A stretch of DNA of 46,289 nt, taken from CAZKNF01 sp964554105 (GTDB taxonomy: Bacteria > Bacteroidota > Rhodothermia > Rhodothermales > VXPQ01). The stretch spans positions 1 to 46,289 of the forward strand of contig CAZKNF010000023.1 of the NCBI GenBank assembly GCA_964554105.1, given 5' to 3'. Within the stretch, counting starts at the first letter, position 1; every line of letters starts with the position of its first letter. This document shows, piece by piece, positions 1 to 7,111 of the stretch. The translations under genes were made by a program, and so were the position numbers. Under the pieces are notes generated by a model that was not told where the DNA came from, made no database searches, and saw nothing but the letters and a program-made list of their open reading frames with translations.

Positions 1-113
1 ACGTACACGCCGCCGGATTCGGTTACAATTCCTTCGATTACAGCTTTATAAAGAACAGGGGTGTGGAAGCTGGACCCGTACTTTAGTGGCCGGCTTCGAC
101 CCGATTTTTCCAT
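1..113 (-). CDS. rsmH: RsmH, 16S rRNA (cytosine-1402-N4)-methyltransferase, N-terminal fragment
   Basis: Only the first 37 codons are inside the window; the gene runs off the left edge. The reading begins with ATG at 113 and gives MEKSGRSRPLKYGSS followed by FHTPVLYKAVIEGIV and TESGGVYV. The F/Y-H-x-P-V-L segment followed about 18 residues later by G-x-Y-V-D is the hallmark N-terminus of RsmH (MraW), which methylates C1402 of 16S rRNA in the decoding centre using SAM. It lies directly downstream of mraZ on the same strand, the conserved order at the head of the dcw division/cell-wall cluster, so the two are probably co-transcribed. A GC-rich hairpin sits 8 nt upstream of the start codon. Confidence 0.88.
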   Translation of the reverse strand, partial: MEKSGRSRPLKYGSSFHTPVLYKAVIEGIVTESGGVY

Positions 114-121
114 CTCTCTGA

Positions 122-142
122 CCCCGCTTTTTCTTTGCGGGG
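122..142 (-). promoter_or_regulatory. Hairpin just upstream of rsmH start
   Basis: A perfect 6-bp GC stem (CCCCGC at 122-127, GCGGGG at 137-142) encloses a 9-nt loop that reads AAAGAAAAA on the transcribed (minus) strand. It lies in the 97-nt mraZ-rsmH spacer and ends only 8 nt before the rsmH ATG. No run of U follows, so it is not a standard terminator. It could influence rsmH translation start or be an RNA processing or stability element; this role is inference. Confidence 0.4.
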
Positions 143-210
143 ATCTGCGGCTCGGGATCGCGGCGTCCGTCAGCGGGGCGCCTCTTTCTTCCCTCACCCG
201 TCACCCGTCG

Positions 211-654
211 TTACATGCCAAGCACTCTCTCGGCGAGCGTTGCGTAATCTGACCCACGTCCCTCCTGCCAGTTTGCGAAGATGTTCGGATTCCAAATCTC
301 GATGTGGTCCATCGAGCCGATTATCAGCGCAGTCTCCTTCACTTCAGCGAAATCCATCAATTGCTTTGGTATCGATATCCGACCCTGGCTGTCGAGCGAA
401 ACTTCGTCGGCCCACATCATGATCATTCGCACGAAATCACGAGCTTCGGCTTGGTACGTATTGAGCTCTGCAATCCTCTCTTCCTTTCTCTCCCATTCAT
501 TCAGCGGGAAAAGATTAATGCACTGCTCAAATCCGCGAGTAATCGTAAAGCTGTTTTTCGCCTCTGGGGACAGCGCACTTCTCATCTTGGCCGGGATCGC
601 GACGCGACCCTTGCTATCCACAGAATACTCGGCCTGTCCCTTAAAGCTTGCCAT
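211..654 (-). CDS. mraZ: MraZ, transcriptional regulator of the dcw cluster
   Basis: The protein is 147 residues, the usual MraZ length. It shows two SpoVT/AbrB-like half domains, each with the D-x-[KQ]-G-R-[VI]-x-[IL]-P motif: VDSKGRVAIPAKMRSAL near the N-terminus and LDSQGRISIPKQLMDFA in the second half. MraZ forms ring-shaped oligomers that bind repeated TGGG boxes and control their own division/cell-wall operon. The start chosen is ATG at 654 (MASFKGQAEYSVDSKGR), which matches the family; an in-frame extension to 705 is unlikely to be translated. rsmH follows 97 nt downstream, and phased TGGGG boxes lie about 130 nt upstream. Confidence 0.93.
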   Translation of the reverse strand: MASFKGQAEYSVDSKGRVAIPAKMRSALSPEAKNSFTITRGFEQCINLFPLNEWERKEERIAELNTYQAEARDFVRMIMMWADEVSLDSQGRISIPKQLMDFAEVKETALIIGSMDHIEIWNPNIFANWQEGRGSDYATLAERVLGM

Positions 655-1101
655 TAAGCCAAAGACACAACTGCTTCGTCGCCCGAACGAGAAGGCCCCG
701 CCCAACCGGACCTATTCGAAAATCCAAAAAACGCGGCACTCCAAACGGGCGATGAATCAATGCAGGTTACTGGGATAGTCCCCCACATTTCCCCACTCAC
801 ATCTCAAGGTAGTGTATTTCCAGCGAATGTCAAGCGTATCGGTGCAAAAATATTCAACAATTGCACCGTGGTAAGTATGTGTCTTACATGTGTATAGAGG
901 GTGAATTACTGCTTTTTCGCAAGAAAGCGCCGTGATGTGGGGAAGTAGGGTGAACGAGGGTGCGATGGCCCACCATTTAACAACGTTGTTCCTTCCGCCG
1001 TCGGCAATCATCCGTTCTCGATGGGCACAAGGCCGTACATTTATAGTAATCGCACTGGCTCAAGCGAGCAGCTGCGACTGTTGGAACCACTAAGAAATGA
1101 G
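655..1101. other. Divergent intergenic region mraZ / SDR gene
   Basis: This 447-bp stretch separates the divergent mraZ and SDR genes and must hold both promoters. Apart from the TGGGG boxes at 781-795 I see no convincing gene. The reading frames across it have no recognisable family features and low-complexity-free but random-looking composition. No tRNA-like cloverleaf or terminator was recognised. Confidence 0.6.
781..795 (-). promoter_or_regulatory. Candidate MraZ operator (two TGGGG boxes)
   Basis: On the minus strand, upstream of mraZ, TGGGG starts at 795 and again at 785, so two boxes are separated by exactly 5 nt (10-nt period, same face of the helix). This is the TGGGN-N5 arrangement known for MraZ binding sites upstream of mraZ in other bacteria, where there are usually three or more boxes. 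The third position (775-771) reads TCCCA, the inverted form. The boxes lie about 130 nt upstream of the mraZ start, suggesting autoregulation. The assignment rests on spacing and motif only. Confidence 0.5.
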
Positions 1102-2106
1102 ATGATTCAGATGCCTGATCTAGAACGTTCCGTGGTCGTAATTACGGGAGCAACCGCCGGCGTGGGCCGCTCAACGGCACGTGCATTCGCCCGGCAGGGT
1201 GCTCGCCTCGGTTTGCTCGCTCGTGGACTTGACGGATTGCGAGCCGCACAGCGTGATGTGGAGGCCCTCGGCGGAAGAGCGTTTGTCGTGCAGACGGACG
1301 TGGCGGACGCCGATCAGGTGGAAATGGCCGCCGCGCAGGTCGAAGATGCGCTGGGTCCGATCGACGTGTGGGTCAACAATGCCATGACGTCGGTTTTTGC
1401 CGAATTTCAGGACATCGAGCCGGATGAGTTTAAGCGCGTAACCGATGTCGTGTATCACGGTACGGTGAACGGTACGCGTGCGGCTCTGAAGCGCATGATC
1501 GCGAGAGACCGGGGCACGATCGTTCTGGTTGGCTCGGCACTAGCATATCGGGGCATCCCGCTCCAATCCGCCTATTGCGGCGCCAAGCACGCCATCCAGG
1601 GCATGTTTGATTCCGTTCGAGCGGAACTGCTCCACAGCAAGAGCGGCGTGCATATCACGATGGTCCAGCTACCGGCGCTGAATACGCCGCAGTTCGAATG
1701 GGTCCGGTCAAAGCTGCCAAAGAAGGCGCAGCCCGTACCACCTATTTATCAGCCGGAGGTAGCGGCCGAGGCGATTGTCTTCGCCGCCCGAAGCCGCAGG
1801 CGAGAAATCTTCGTCGGGGCGCCGTCCGTCCTGACGATCGTCGGTAATAAGATTGCGCCGGCACTTGCCGACAGGTATCTCGCTGAGACGGGATTTAGCA
1901 GCCAGATGCGCGACGAATCCGAGGATCCAGATAGAAAAGACAATCTATGGGAGCCCTTAGCGGGGGATCACGGTGCGCATGGAGCCTTCGATGCTGAATC
2001 GCGTGACTTCAGTCCCGGACTGTGGATGTCGAAGAACAGAGGCTGGCTTTCGCTAGCCTCCGCTGCAGTTATGGGACTGGCGATCTCGATGCTGACAAAT
2101 CGTTGA
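1102..2106 (+). CDS. SDR-family oxidoreductase with C-terminal membrane anchor
   Basis: This is a classical short-chain dehydrogenase/reductase, about 334 residues from ATG 1102 (MIQMPDLERSVVVITGATAGVG); ATG 1111 is an equally possible start and the in-frame TTG-type extension to 1021 looks untranslated. The Rossmann motif TGATAGVG, the WVNNAM segment (N-N-A-G-like), and the catalytic Ser...Tyr-x3-Lys in VGSALAYRGIPLQSAYCGAKHA are all present. It is longer than a core SDR: after about residue 245 it has a tail with an RDNLW-EPLAGDHGAHG-like stretch and ends in a hydrophobic helix (WLSLASAAVMGLAISML), probably a tail anchor. The substrate cannot be told from sequence. It stands alone, divergent from mraZ and convergent with pyrG. 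Confidence 0.85.
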   Translation: MIQMPDLERSVVVITGATAGVGRSTARAFARQGARLGLLARGLDGLRAAQRDVEALGGRAFVVQTDVADADQVEMAAAQVEDALGPIDVWVNNAMTSVFAEFQDIEPDEFKRVTDVVYHGTVNGTRAALKRMIARDRGTIVLVGSALAYRGIPLQSAYCGAKHAIQGMFDSVRAELLHSKSGVHITMVQLPALNTPQFEWVRSKLPKKAQPVPPIYQPEVAAEAIVFAARSRRREIFVGAPSVLTIVGNKIAPALADRYLAETGFSSQMRDESEDPDRKDNLWEPLAGDHGAHGAFDAESRDFSPGLWMSKNRGWLSLASAAVMGLAISMLTNR

Positions 2107-2141
2107 CGGCAGGGGCATGTACAGATCGAACAGCCGCGTCT

Positions 2142-3842
2142 CTACATCTTCGCGGAGGCAAGCTGTACGACCTTTTGGCGCTTAGGCGGCCGGGGCGACT
2201 CCACCATATCTTTTTCACGTGCGAATGATACACACGCAGCTACGAAGGACTTGAATAGTGGATGTGGATGCCCCACGGTGCTCTTGTACTCGGGATGAAA
2301 CTGCACGCCGACGAAATATCGATGCTCGGGCAGCTCAATAATCTCGACGAGATCCCGTCCGGGGTTGATACCCGTGAAGTGCATCCCGTTCTCTAATAGC
2401 TTGTAGCGGAGCACATTATTGACTTCATATCGGTGGCGGTGTCTTTCCGTTACCTCCGGCACGCCGTAGATTGAATGCACACGTGAACCCTCGGCCAGCT
2501 CGCAATCGTATGCGCCGAGCCGCATGGTGCCGCCCTTGTCGGTGATACGCTTCTGCTCCTCCATGATGTCGATGACCGGATGCGGTGTATCGGGTTCGAA
2601 TTCCGTAGAGTGCGCATCCTCCCATCCACATACGTTGCGGGCATATTCAACTACCGCGCACTGCATACCGAGACAGATGCCGAAGAACGGTATGTCATTC
2701 TCCCTCGCATGCTTGACGGCGAGCAGTTTGCCCTCTATGCCGCGATCGCCGAAGCCCGGGGCTACGAGTACGCCTGCCACGTCCCCGAGTAACTCAGCGA
2801 TGTTCTCTTCCGAGATTTCGTCGGAGAGAATGTATTGCATGTCTACCTGAACGCCATTCGATGCACCGGCGAGTATAAAGCTTTCGGTAATGGACTTATA
2901 GGCGTCCTGGTGCTCCACGTACTTGCCGATTAAGCCGATCCGAACGTTGGCATCGGGATTCTTGATCTTCTTCAGAAAGTCGATCCACTCATCCAGGTTG
3001 GGTTCGACCATCACGCCATTGCCTTCAGGTGCAGAGGCCACGCCCAGGCGCTCGAGAACGATGTCGTCCATTCCTTCCTCCTTCAGGAGCAGAGGCACCT
3101 CATAGATCGACTCGGCATCGAGCGATGCCACGACGGCTCTGGGCTCGACATTGCAAAAAAGGGCGATCTTTCGGCGAAGATCGTCCTCCAGCGGACGTTC
3201 CGAGCGGCACACCAGAATGTCGGGTTGCAGTCCATACGACAGGAGCGTCTTTACCGAGTGCTGCGTCGGCTTAGTCTTCAGCTCGCCGGCGGCTTCGAGA
3301 TAGGGAACGAGCGTGAGGTGTACATCCAGCGTATTGCGCACACCGACTTCATATCGAAGCTGGCGAATCGCCTCCAGGTAGGGCTGGCTCTCGATGTCTC
3401 CCACCGTTCCGCCAATCTCGGTGATGACGACGTCGTAGCGTCCGGTTTCCCCGAGTTTGAGCATCCAATACTTAATCTCGTCAATAATATGCGGCACAAC
3501 CTGGACTGTCTTCCCGAGATAGGCACCGGCCCGCTCCTTCGTAATGACCTCTAAATAGACGCGTCCGGTCGTCACATTATTAGCCTGGCTCGTGGGACGG
3601 CCCAGAAACCGTTCGTAATGGCCGAGATCCAGGTCAGTCTCCGCACCGTCTTCGGTCACGTAGACCTCGCCGTGCTCGTACGGATTCATCGTTCCAGGAT
3701 CGACATTGATGTAGGGATCGAACTTCTGAATTGTAACACGAAGCCCACGCGCCTCGAGCAGGCGCCCCAACGACGCGCAGACAATCCCTTTACCCAATGA
3801 AGACGTAACGCCTCCCGTGACGAAGATGTATTTAGTCTGCAC
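2142..3842 (-). CDS. pyrG: CTP synthase
   Basis: It makes CTP from UTP, glutamine and ATP, the last step of de novo cytidine nucleotide synthesis. The 566-residue protein has the amidoligase domain first (KYIFVTGGVTSSLGKGI P-loop at the N-terminus, then FDPYINVDPGTMNPYEHGEV and the TEIGGTVGDIES block near residues 141-152). A class I glutamine amidotransferase domain follows, with nucleophile Cys390 in FFGICLGMQC and the His/Glu pair in GVQFHPEYKS. The start is a GTG at 3842, fixed by the family pattern M-x(0-3)-KYIFVTGG and the absence of a nearby ATG. A short basic tail after residue 545 is lineage-specific. The gene converges with the SDR gene (35-bp spacer) and follows a methyltransferase gene by 90 bp. 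Confidence 0.98.
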   Translation of the reverse strand: MQTKYIFVTGGVTSSLGKGIVCASLGRLLEARGLRVTIQKFDPYINVDPGTMNPYEHGEVYVTEDGAETDLDLGHYERFLGRPTSQANNVTTGRVYLEVITKERAGAYLGKTVQVVPHIIDEIKYWMLKLGETGRYDVVITEIGGTVGDIESQPYLEAIRQLRYEVGVRNTLDVHLTLVPYLEAAGELKTKPTQHSVKTLLSYGLQPDILVCRSERPLEDDLRRKIALFCNVEPRAVVASLDAESIYEVPLLLKEEGMDDIVLERLGVASAPEGNGVMVEPNLDEWIDFLKKIKNPDANVRIGLIGKYVEHQDAYKSITESFILAGASNGVQVDMQYILSDEISEENIAELLGDVAGVLVAPGFGDRGIEGKLLAVKHARENDIPFFGICLGMQCAVVEYARNVCGWEDAHSTEFEPDTPHPVIDIMEEQKRITDKGGTMRLGAYDCELAEGSRVHSIYGVPEVTERHRHRYEVNNVLRYKLLENGMHFTGINPGRDLVEIIELPEHRYFVGVQFHPEYKSTVGHPHPLFKSFVAACVSFAREKDMVESPRPPKRQKVVQLASAKM

Positions 3843-3932
3843 GGTTCTAGCCTTTAAGTGCGTGAACTTCTGGTCGAGCGTCGGCGGAAATACAGATTGC
3901 GGCAGATGCTTGTTTCTATTCGGAGGATGGAT

Positions 3933-4772
3933 CTAAGCATGATCTGCCTCACCCAGCGGCTTACGCGCGACTACGAAGAGGCCGGTACCCCGTTCATTCG
4001 CGTCTCGCACGTCTAGCGCATTGAGTATGGTGCCAGCCGGAAGCGCGGCGGCATAGTAAAACGGAAGGAGTACAAATGAGACGCGCGTGCGTGCCAGCAT
4101 CTGAATCGGCCACTTGATCAAAAGACGCCATGCCCGCGAACCGTACCGTCCGTACGTATAGATCGCCTTCGTCACGTTCAGCCCTGCCTCCTCAAGCTTC
4201 GATGACAACTCCTCACGATTATATCCCGGTCGCACGTGCTCTTCGATAAAACTCTCCTCACCTTCGTCGGACACGTCCGATCCGCCAAGATCGGAAGGCG
4301 TATTTATGACAACGTAGCCGCCGGGATTCAGCAGCCGCTCGAAATTACGAAATACCTGGCGATCTTCTTCGATGTGCTCCATTACGTCGACCGACAGAAT
4401 GAGATCGAACCTGTCGGGCAGATCAAGCACGGTGAGGTCCGCTTTTGCGAAGGTCACGCGGTCGCCTTCCGGGGTCCTCTCGATGAAATGGCGCGCGTTC
4501 GCGAGATAATCCTCCTTTATATCAACCGCCAGGACGCGCACGTTGGGAAACTCGGCCGCGATAAAATAGGCGTACTGGCCGAATCCGGTCCCGGCATCGA
4601 GGACGTGAAGTCGGCGGTTTGACGGCAGCGACGCCACGAGACGCCGGACTTCACGACGCACGTACCAGGCCCGGAGGAATACGATGTTCAGCATGCCGTA
4701 AAAGAGCTTCTGCAGAACGGGATGCGTACTGAATATCCGGCCTAGTCGGTCTTTGACTGGATCGTAAAACAT
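3933..4772 (-). CDS. Class I SAM-dependent methyltransferase
   Basis: The protein has 279 residues. SAM-binding motif I is LHVLDAGTGFGQYAYFIA (around residue 55), followed by the acidic end of beta 2 (VLAVDIKEDYLANARHF) and motif II LILSVDVMEHIEEDRQVFRNFERLLNPGGYVVINTPSD, typical of Methyltransf_11/UbiE-like enzymes. About 60 residues precede the fold, and a hydrophobic stretch near the C-terminus (MLARTRVSFVLLPFYYAAAL) suggests membrane association. It lies 22 bp downstream of a GT4 glycosyltransferase and in the same direction as a GT2, so it probably acts in the same envelope sugar or lipid pathway. The methyl acceptor is unknown. Confidence 0.85.
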   Translation of the reverse strand: MFYDPVKDRLGRIFSTHPVLQKLFYGMLNIVFLRAWYVRREVRRLVASLPSNRRLHVLDAGTGFGQYAYFIAAEFPNVRVLAVDIKEDYLANARHFIERTPEGDRVTFAKADLTVLDLPDRFDLILSVDVMEHIEEDRQVFRNFERLLNPGGYVVINTPSDLGGSDVSDEGEESFIEEHVRPGYNREELSSKLEEAGLNVTKAIYTYGRYGSRAWRLLIKWPIQMLARTRVSFVLLPFYYAAALPAGTILNALDVRDANERGTGLFVVARKPLGEADHA

Positions 4773-4794
4773 CTAGATTTTTAAATGCACCACA

Positions 4795-5970
4795 TCATCC
4801 CACCATCTCCTCGATCGCCCTGACAAAGAACTCCCAGCTGTGTTTCTGCTTTTCGAGCCGGACACCCGCAGTCAGTCGATCGTTCATGTTGTCATCGAAA
4901 AACCGAATACACGCGTCTGCCAGTGCCGCCGGATTGCCGGACTCAACGACGAGGCCTGCCTTTTCGTGCGGTACCACCTCCGCCAATCCACCGACATCGG
5001 TGACGATCACGGGGCGTTCGAAATGATATGCTGTCTGGATTACGCCGCTCTGCGTTGCGGTCACGTACGGCTGCACCACTACATCTGCCGCCGAAAAGTA
5101 CATCGCCACATCGTCTTCGGGAATGTAGTGATTGTGCAGGTGCACTCTGCCTTCGAGACCATGATTTCTGATCTGTCGGCGGTACTTAGCTTCATTTTCG
5201 TAGAATTCACCGGCGACGACGAGCTCCGCACCCTTCCGCGCTGCGGCGATCCTGGGCATCGCGTCGATAAGGACGTGGAGCCCTTTGTATTCGCGTACGA
5301 ATCCAAAAAAGAGCATGACGTTTGCGTCCTTCGAGAGGCCGAGCTCTTCGCGGGCTCTATCCCGCTCCATCGTTTCGCCAAAATGCTCATAGATTGGATG
5401 CGAAAGGGTGCGGATGGTGGCATCCGTGCCGAGGGACCGCGCGTCAGATGCGACAGCGGTCGACAGGGCCACGATGCCATCGCATCTCCTCAGAAAGTAC
5501 CGAGCGAGCGTAACGTCGCCGGGGCGGCGTTCATGCGGCAGCACATTGTGGACGACGGCCAGGATGCGAACTCGATCTAACCGCTTACGGATTCGCCCCG
5601 CGAGCACACCGTATGCCGGGGCAAAGAAAGGCAGCCAGTACTGAAAGATCACAGCGTGCGGCTCCACATCTGCGATATGCCTGCCGGCATCAAACCACGT
5701 CCGGGGATCCACCGAATCGATGAGTGCGGTTGACTCGAGCTCGGTATCCGAACTTCGCCTGTGAACAGAGGCGTGCTCGGTGGTGTACTGCGATTTTCCG
5801 GGGAAGAATACTTTTGGATACTGGCGACTGAACGTCACGATCGAGACATCATGCTCGTCGAGTCTCAGGCCTCTGGCCAACGAGTCTGTGAACTGCGCGA
5901 TGCCTCCGCGGTACGGGTGCGCCGGCCCAACAAGAACCACACGTCGGCGTCGCGACATGATGTGCTGCAT
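4795..5970 (-). CDS. GT4-type glycosyltransferase
   Basis: The protein has 391 residues (ATG 5970; ATG 5958 four codons later is an alternative). It has the GT-B two-domain layout: the N-terminal half begins RRVVLVGPAHPYRGGIAQFTDSLARGL with the glycine-rich acceptor-side loop. The C-terminal half has MLFFGFVREYKGLHVLIDAMPRI and the donor-binding region FERPVIVTDVGGLAEVVPHEKAGLVVESGNPAAL, where the family E-x7-E motif appears as the VGGLAEVVP...GLVVE segment. Such enzymes transfer a nucleotide-sugar residue to a lipid carrier, glycan or other acceptor. It is the middle gene of GT2-GT4-methyltransferase on the minus strand (50 and 22 bp spacers), likely one operon. Confidence 0.88.
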   Translation of the reverse strand: MQHIMSRRRRVVLVGPAHPYRGGIAQFTDSLARGLRLDEHDVSIVTFSRQYPKVFFPGKSQYTTEHASVHRRSSDTELESTALIDSVDPRTWFDAGRHIADVEPHAVIFQYWLPFFAPAYGVLAGRIRKRLDRVRILAVVHNVLPHERRPGDVTLARYFLRRCDGIVALSTAVASDARSLGTDATIRTLSHPIYEHFGETMERDRAREELGLSKDANVMLFFGFVREYKGLHVLIDAMPRIAAARKGAELVVAGEFYENEAKYRRQIRNHGLEGRVHLHNHYIPEDDVAMYFSAADVVVQPYVTATQSGVIQTAYHFERPVIVTDVGGLAEVVPHEKAGLVVESGNPAALADACIRFFDDNMNDRLTAGVRLEKQKHSWEFFVRAIEEMVG

Positions 5971-6020
5971 CCATTGATATAAGTGACGGCACGTCCGGTG
6001 CGTCAGAGCGACGCAGCTTT

Positions 6021-7052
6021 CTATCCTCGCTCTTTAATTCTTGCTCGCGGCTCTTCACTTCGTCGACTTCCGCTTCCGATGCGAGGCGGCAGCGTACGGG
6101 TAATCTGATACGAGCTCGTTCGCTCCATCTCCCCTTTGATGAGCATCTCACCGATGAGGCCGGTCGTAAACATCTGCACGCCGACGACAATCATCAAAAC
6201 GCCCAGGAGGAGCAGAGGCCGATCGCCGATAGGATTTCCGAAGACGATCTTGTCGATGGAGATCCACAGCGAGATCAGCAGGCCCGCGATGAACGCCAGC
6301 GTGCCGAACGACCCGAAGAAATGCATCGGCCGCGCCGCGAACCGCGTGAGAAAGAGGACCGAGATGAGATCCAGAAAACCCTTTATGTACCGATCGAATC
6401 CGAATTTCGTGCGACCGAATCTTCGGGGTCGATGCTGGATGACACGCTCCGTGATTCGATCATAGCCTTCCCACTTCGCGAGGAGAGGGATATACCGGTG
6501 GAGCTCACCGTATACGCGAACGCTTTTAACGACCTCCCTTCGATAAGCCTTCAGTCCGCAATTGAAATCGTGGAGCGGGATGCCGGAGATCTTGCGCGTC
6601 ACGAAGTTGAAGAACTTGCTCGGAAGACGCTTGTCAATCGGATCATGTCGCTGCTTCTTCCAACCTGAGACGAGATCGAAGCCGTTCTCGAGCTCGGCCA
6701 CCAGGTTTGGGATCTCCGACGGATCATCCTGAAGGTCTCCGTCCATTGTAATCACGTAGCGCCCTCGTGCCCGTTCGAAGCCGACCGATAGCGCTGCCGA
6801 CTTACCGTAGTTGCGCCGAAGCCGGATACCCGCAAAACGGGGATCGTTTTCGTGCAGGTCTTCGATTATGTACCAGGAGTCGTCTCGAGATCCGTCGTCA
6901 ACGAGCCATACCTCGAACGAGTATCCCGAACGCTCACACGCTTCGGTGATCTGCCGCGCAAGTTCCGGTAGGGACTCCTCTTCGTCGTATACCGGGACAA
7001 CGAGCGAGACATCCGGATTTTCGATGGTGTGAGATGTGATCGTGGTCGACAC
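6021..7052 (-). CDS. GT2 glycosyltransferase, DPM1/ArnC/GtrB-like (polyprenyl-phosphate sugar synthase type)
   Basis: The protein has 343 residues from a GTG start at 7052. The GT-A fold is clear: SLVVPVYDEEESLPELARQ at residues 15-33, LVDDGSRDDSW, and the metal-binding ITMDGDLQDDPSEIP near residue 95. Then come the FNCGLKAYRREV and LAKWEGY segments common to dolichyl/undecaprenyl-phosphate glycosyltransferases. Two C-terminal transmembrane helices (FGTLAFIAGLLISLWIS and LLLLGVLMIVVGVQMFTTGLIG, about residues 240-305) are typical of the GtrB/ArnC group. The likely reaction is loading of a sugar from UDP- or GDP-sugar onto undecaprenyl phosphate at the inner membrane face. It heads the GT2-GT4-methyltransferase set. 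Confidence 0.9.
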   Translation of the reverse strand: MSTTITSHTIENPDVSLVVPVYDEEESLPELARQITEACERSGYSFEVWLVDDGSRDDSWYIIEDLHENDPRFAGIRLRRNYGKSAALSVGFERARGRYVITMDGDLQDDPSEIPNLVAELENGFDLVSGWKKQRHDPIDKRLPSKFFNFVTRKISGIPLHDFNCGLKAYRREVVKSVRVYGELHRYIPLLAKWEGYDRITERVIQHRPRRFGRTKFGFDRYIKGFLDLISVLFLTRFAARPMHFFGSFGTLAFIAGLLISLWISIDKIVFGNPIGDRPLLLLGVLMIVVGVQMFTTGLIGEMLIKGEMERTSSYQITRTLPPRIGSGSRRSEEPRARIKERG

Positions 7053-7111
7053 CTCTAGTCAGGGCCGTCGATTTGTGTTGAAATGTCGATCGATCGGTCG
7101 GGCGCAGGTGC

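Noticed and set aside
938..961. Three G-runs spaced 9-10 bp (TGGGG, AGGGT, AGGGT) upstream of the SDR gene
   Set aside because: Only the first matches the MraZ box and the spacing is irregular; likely chance.
757..1011. 84-codon open frame upstream of mraZ, minus strand
   Set aside because: No family features, overlaps the MraZ box region, and both neighbours need this DNA for promoters.
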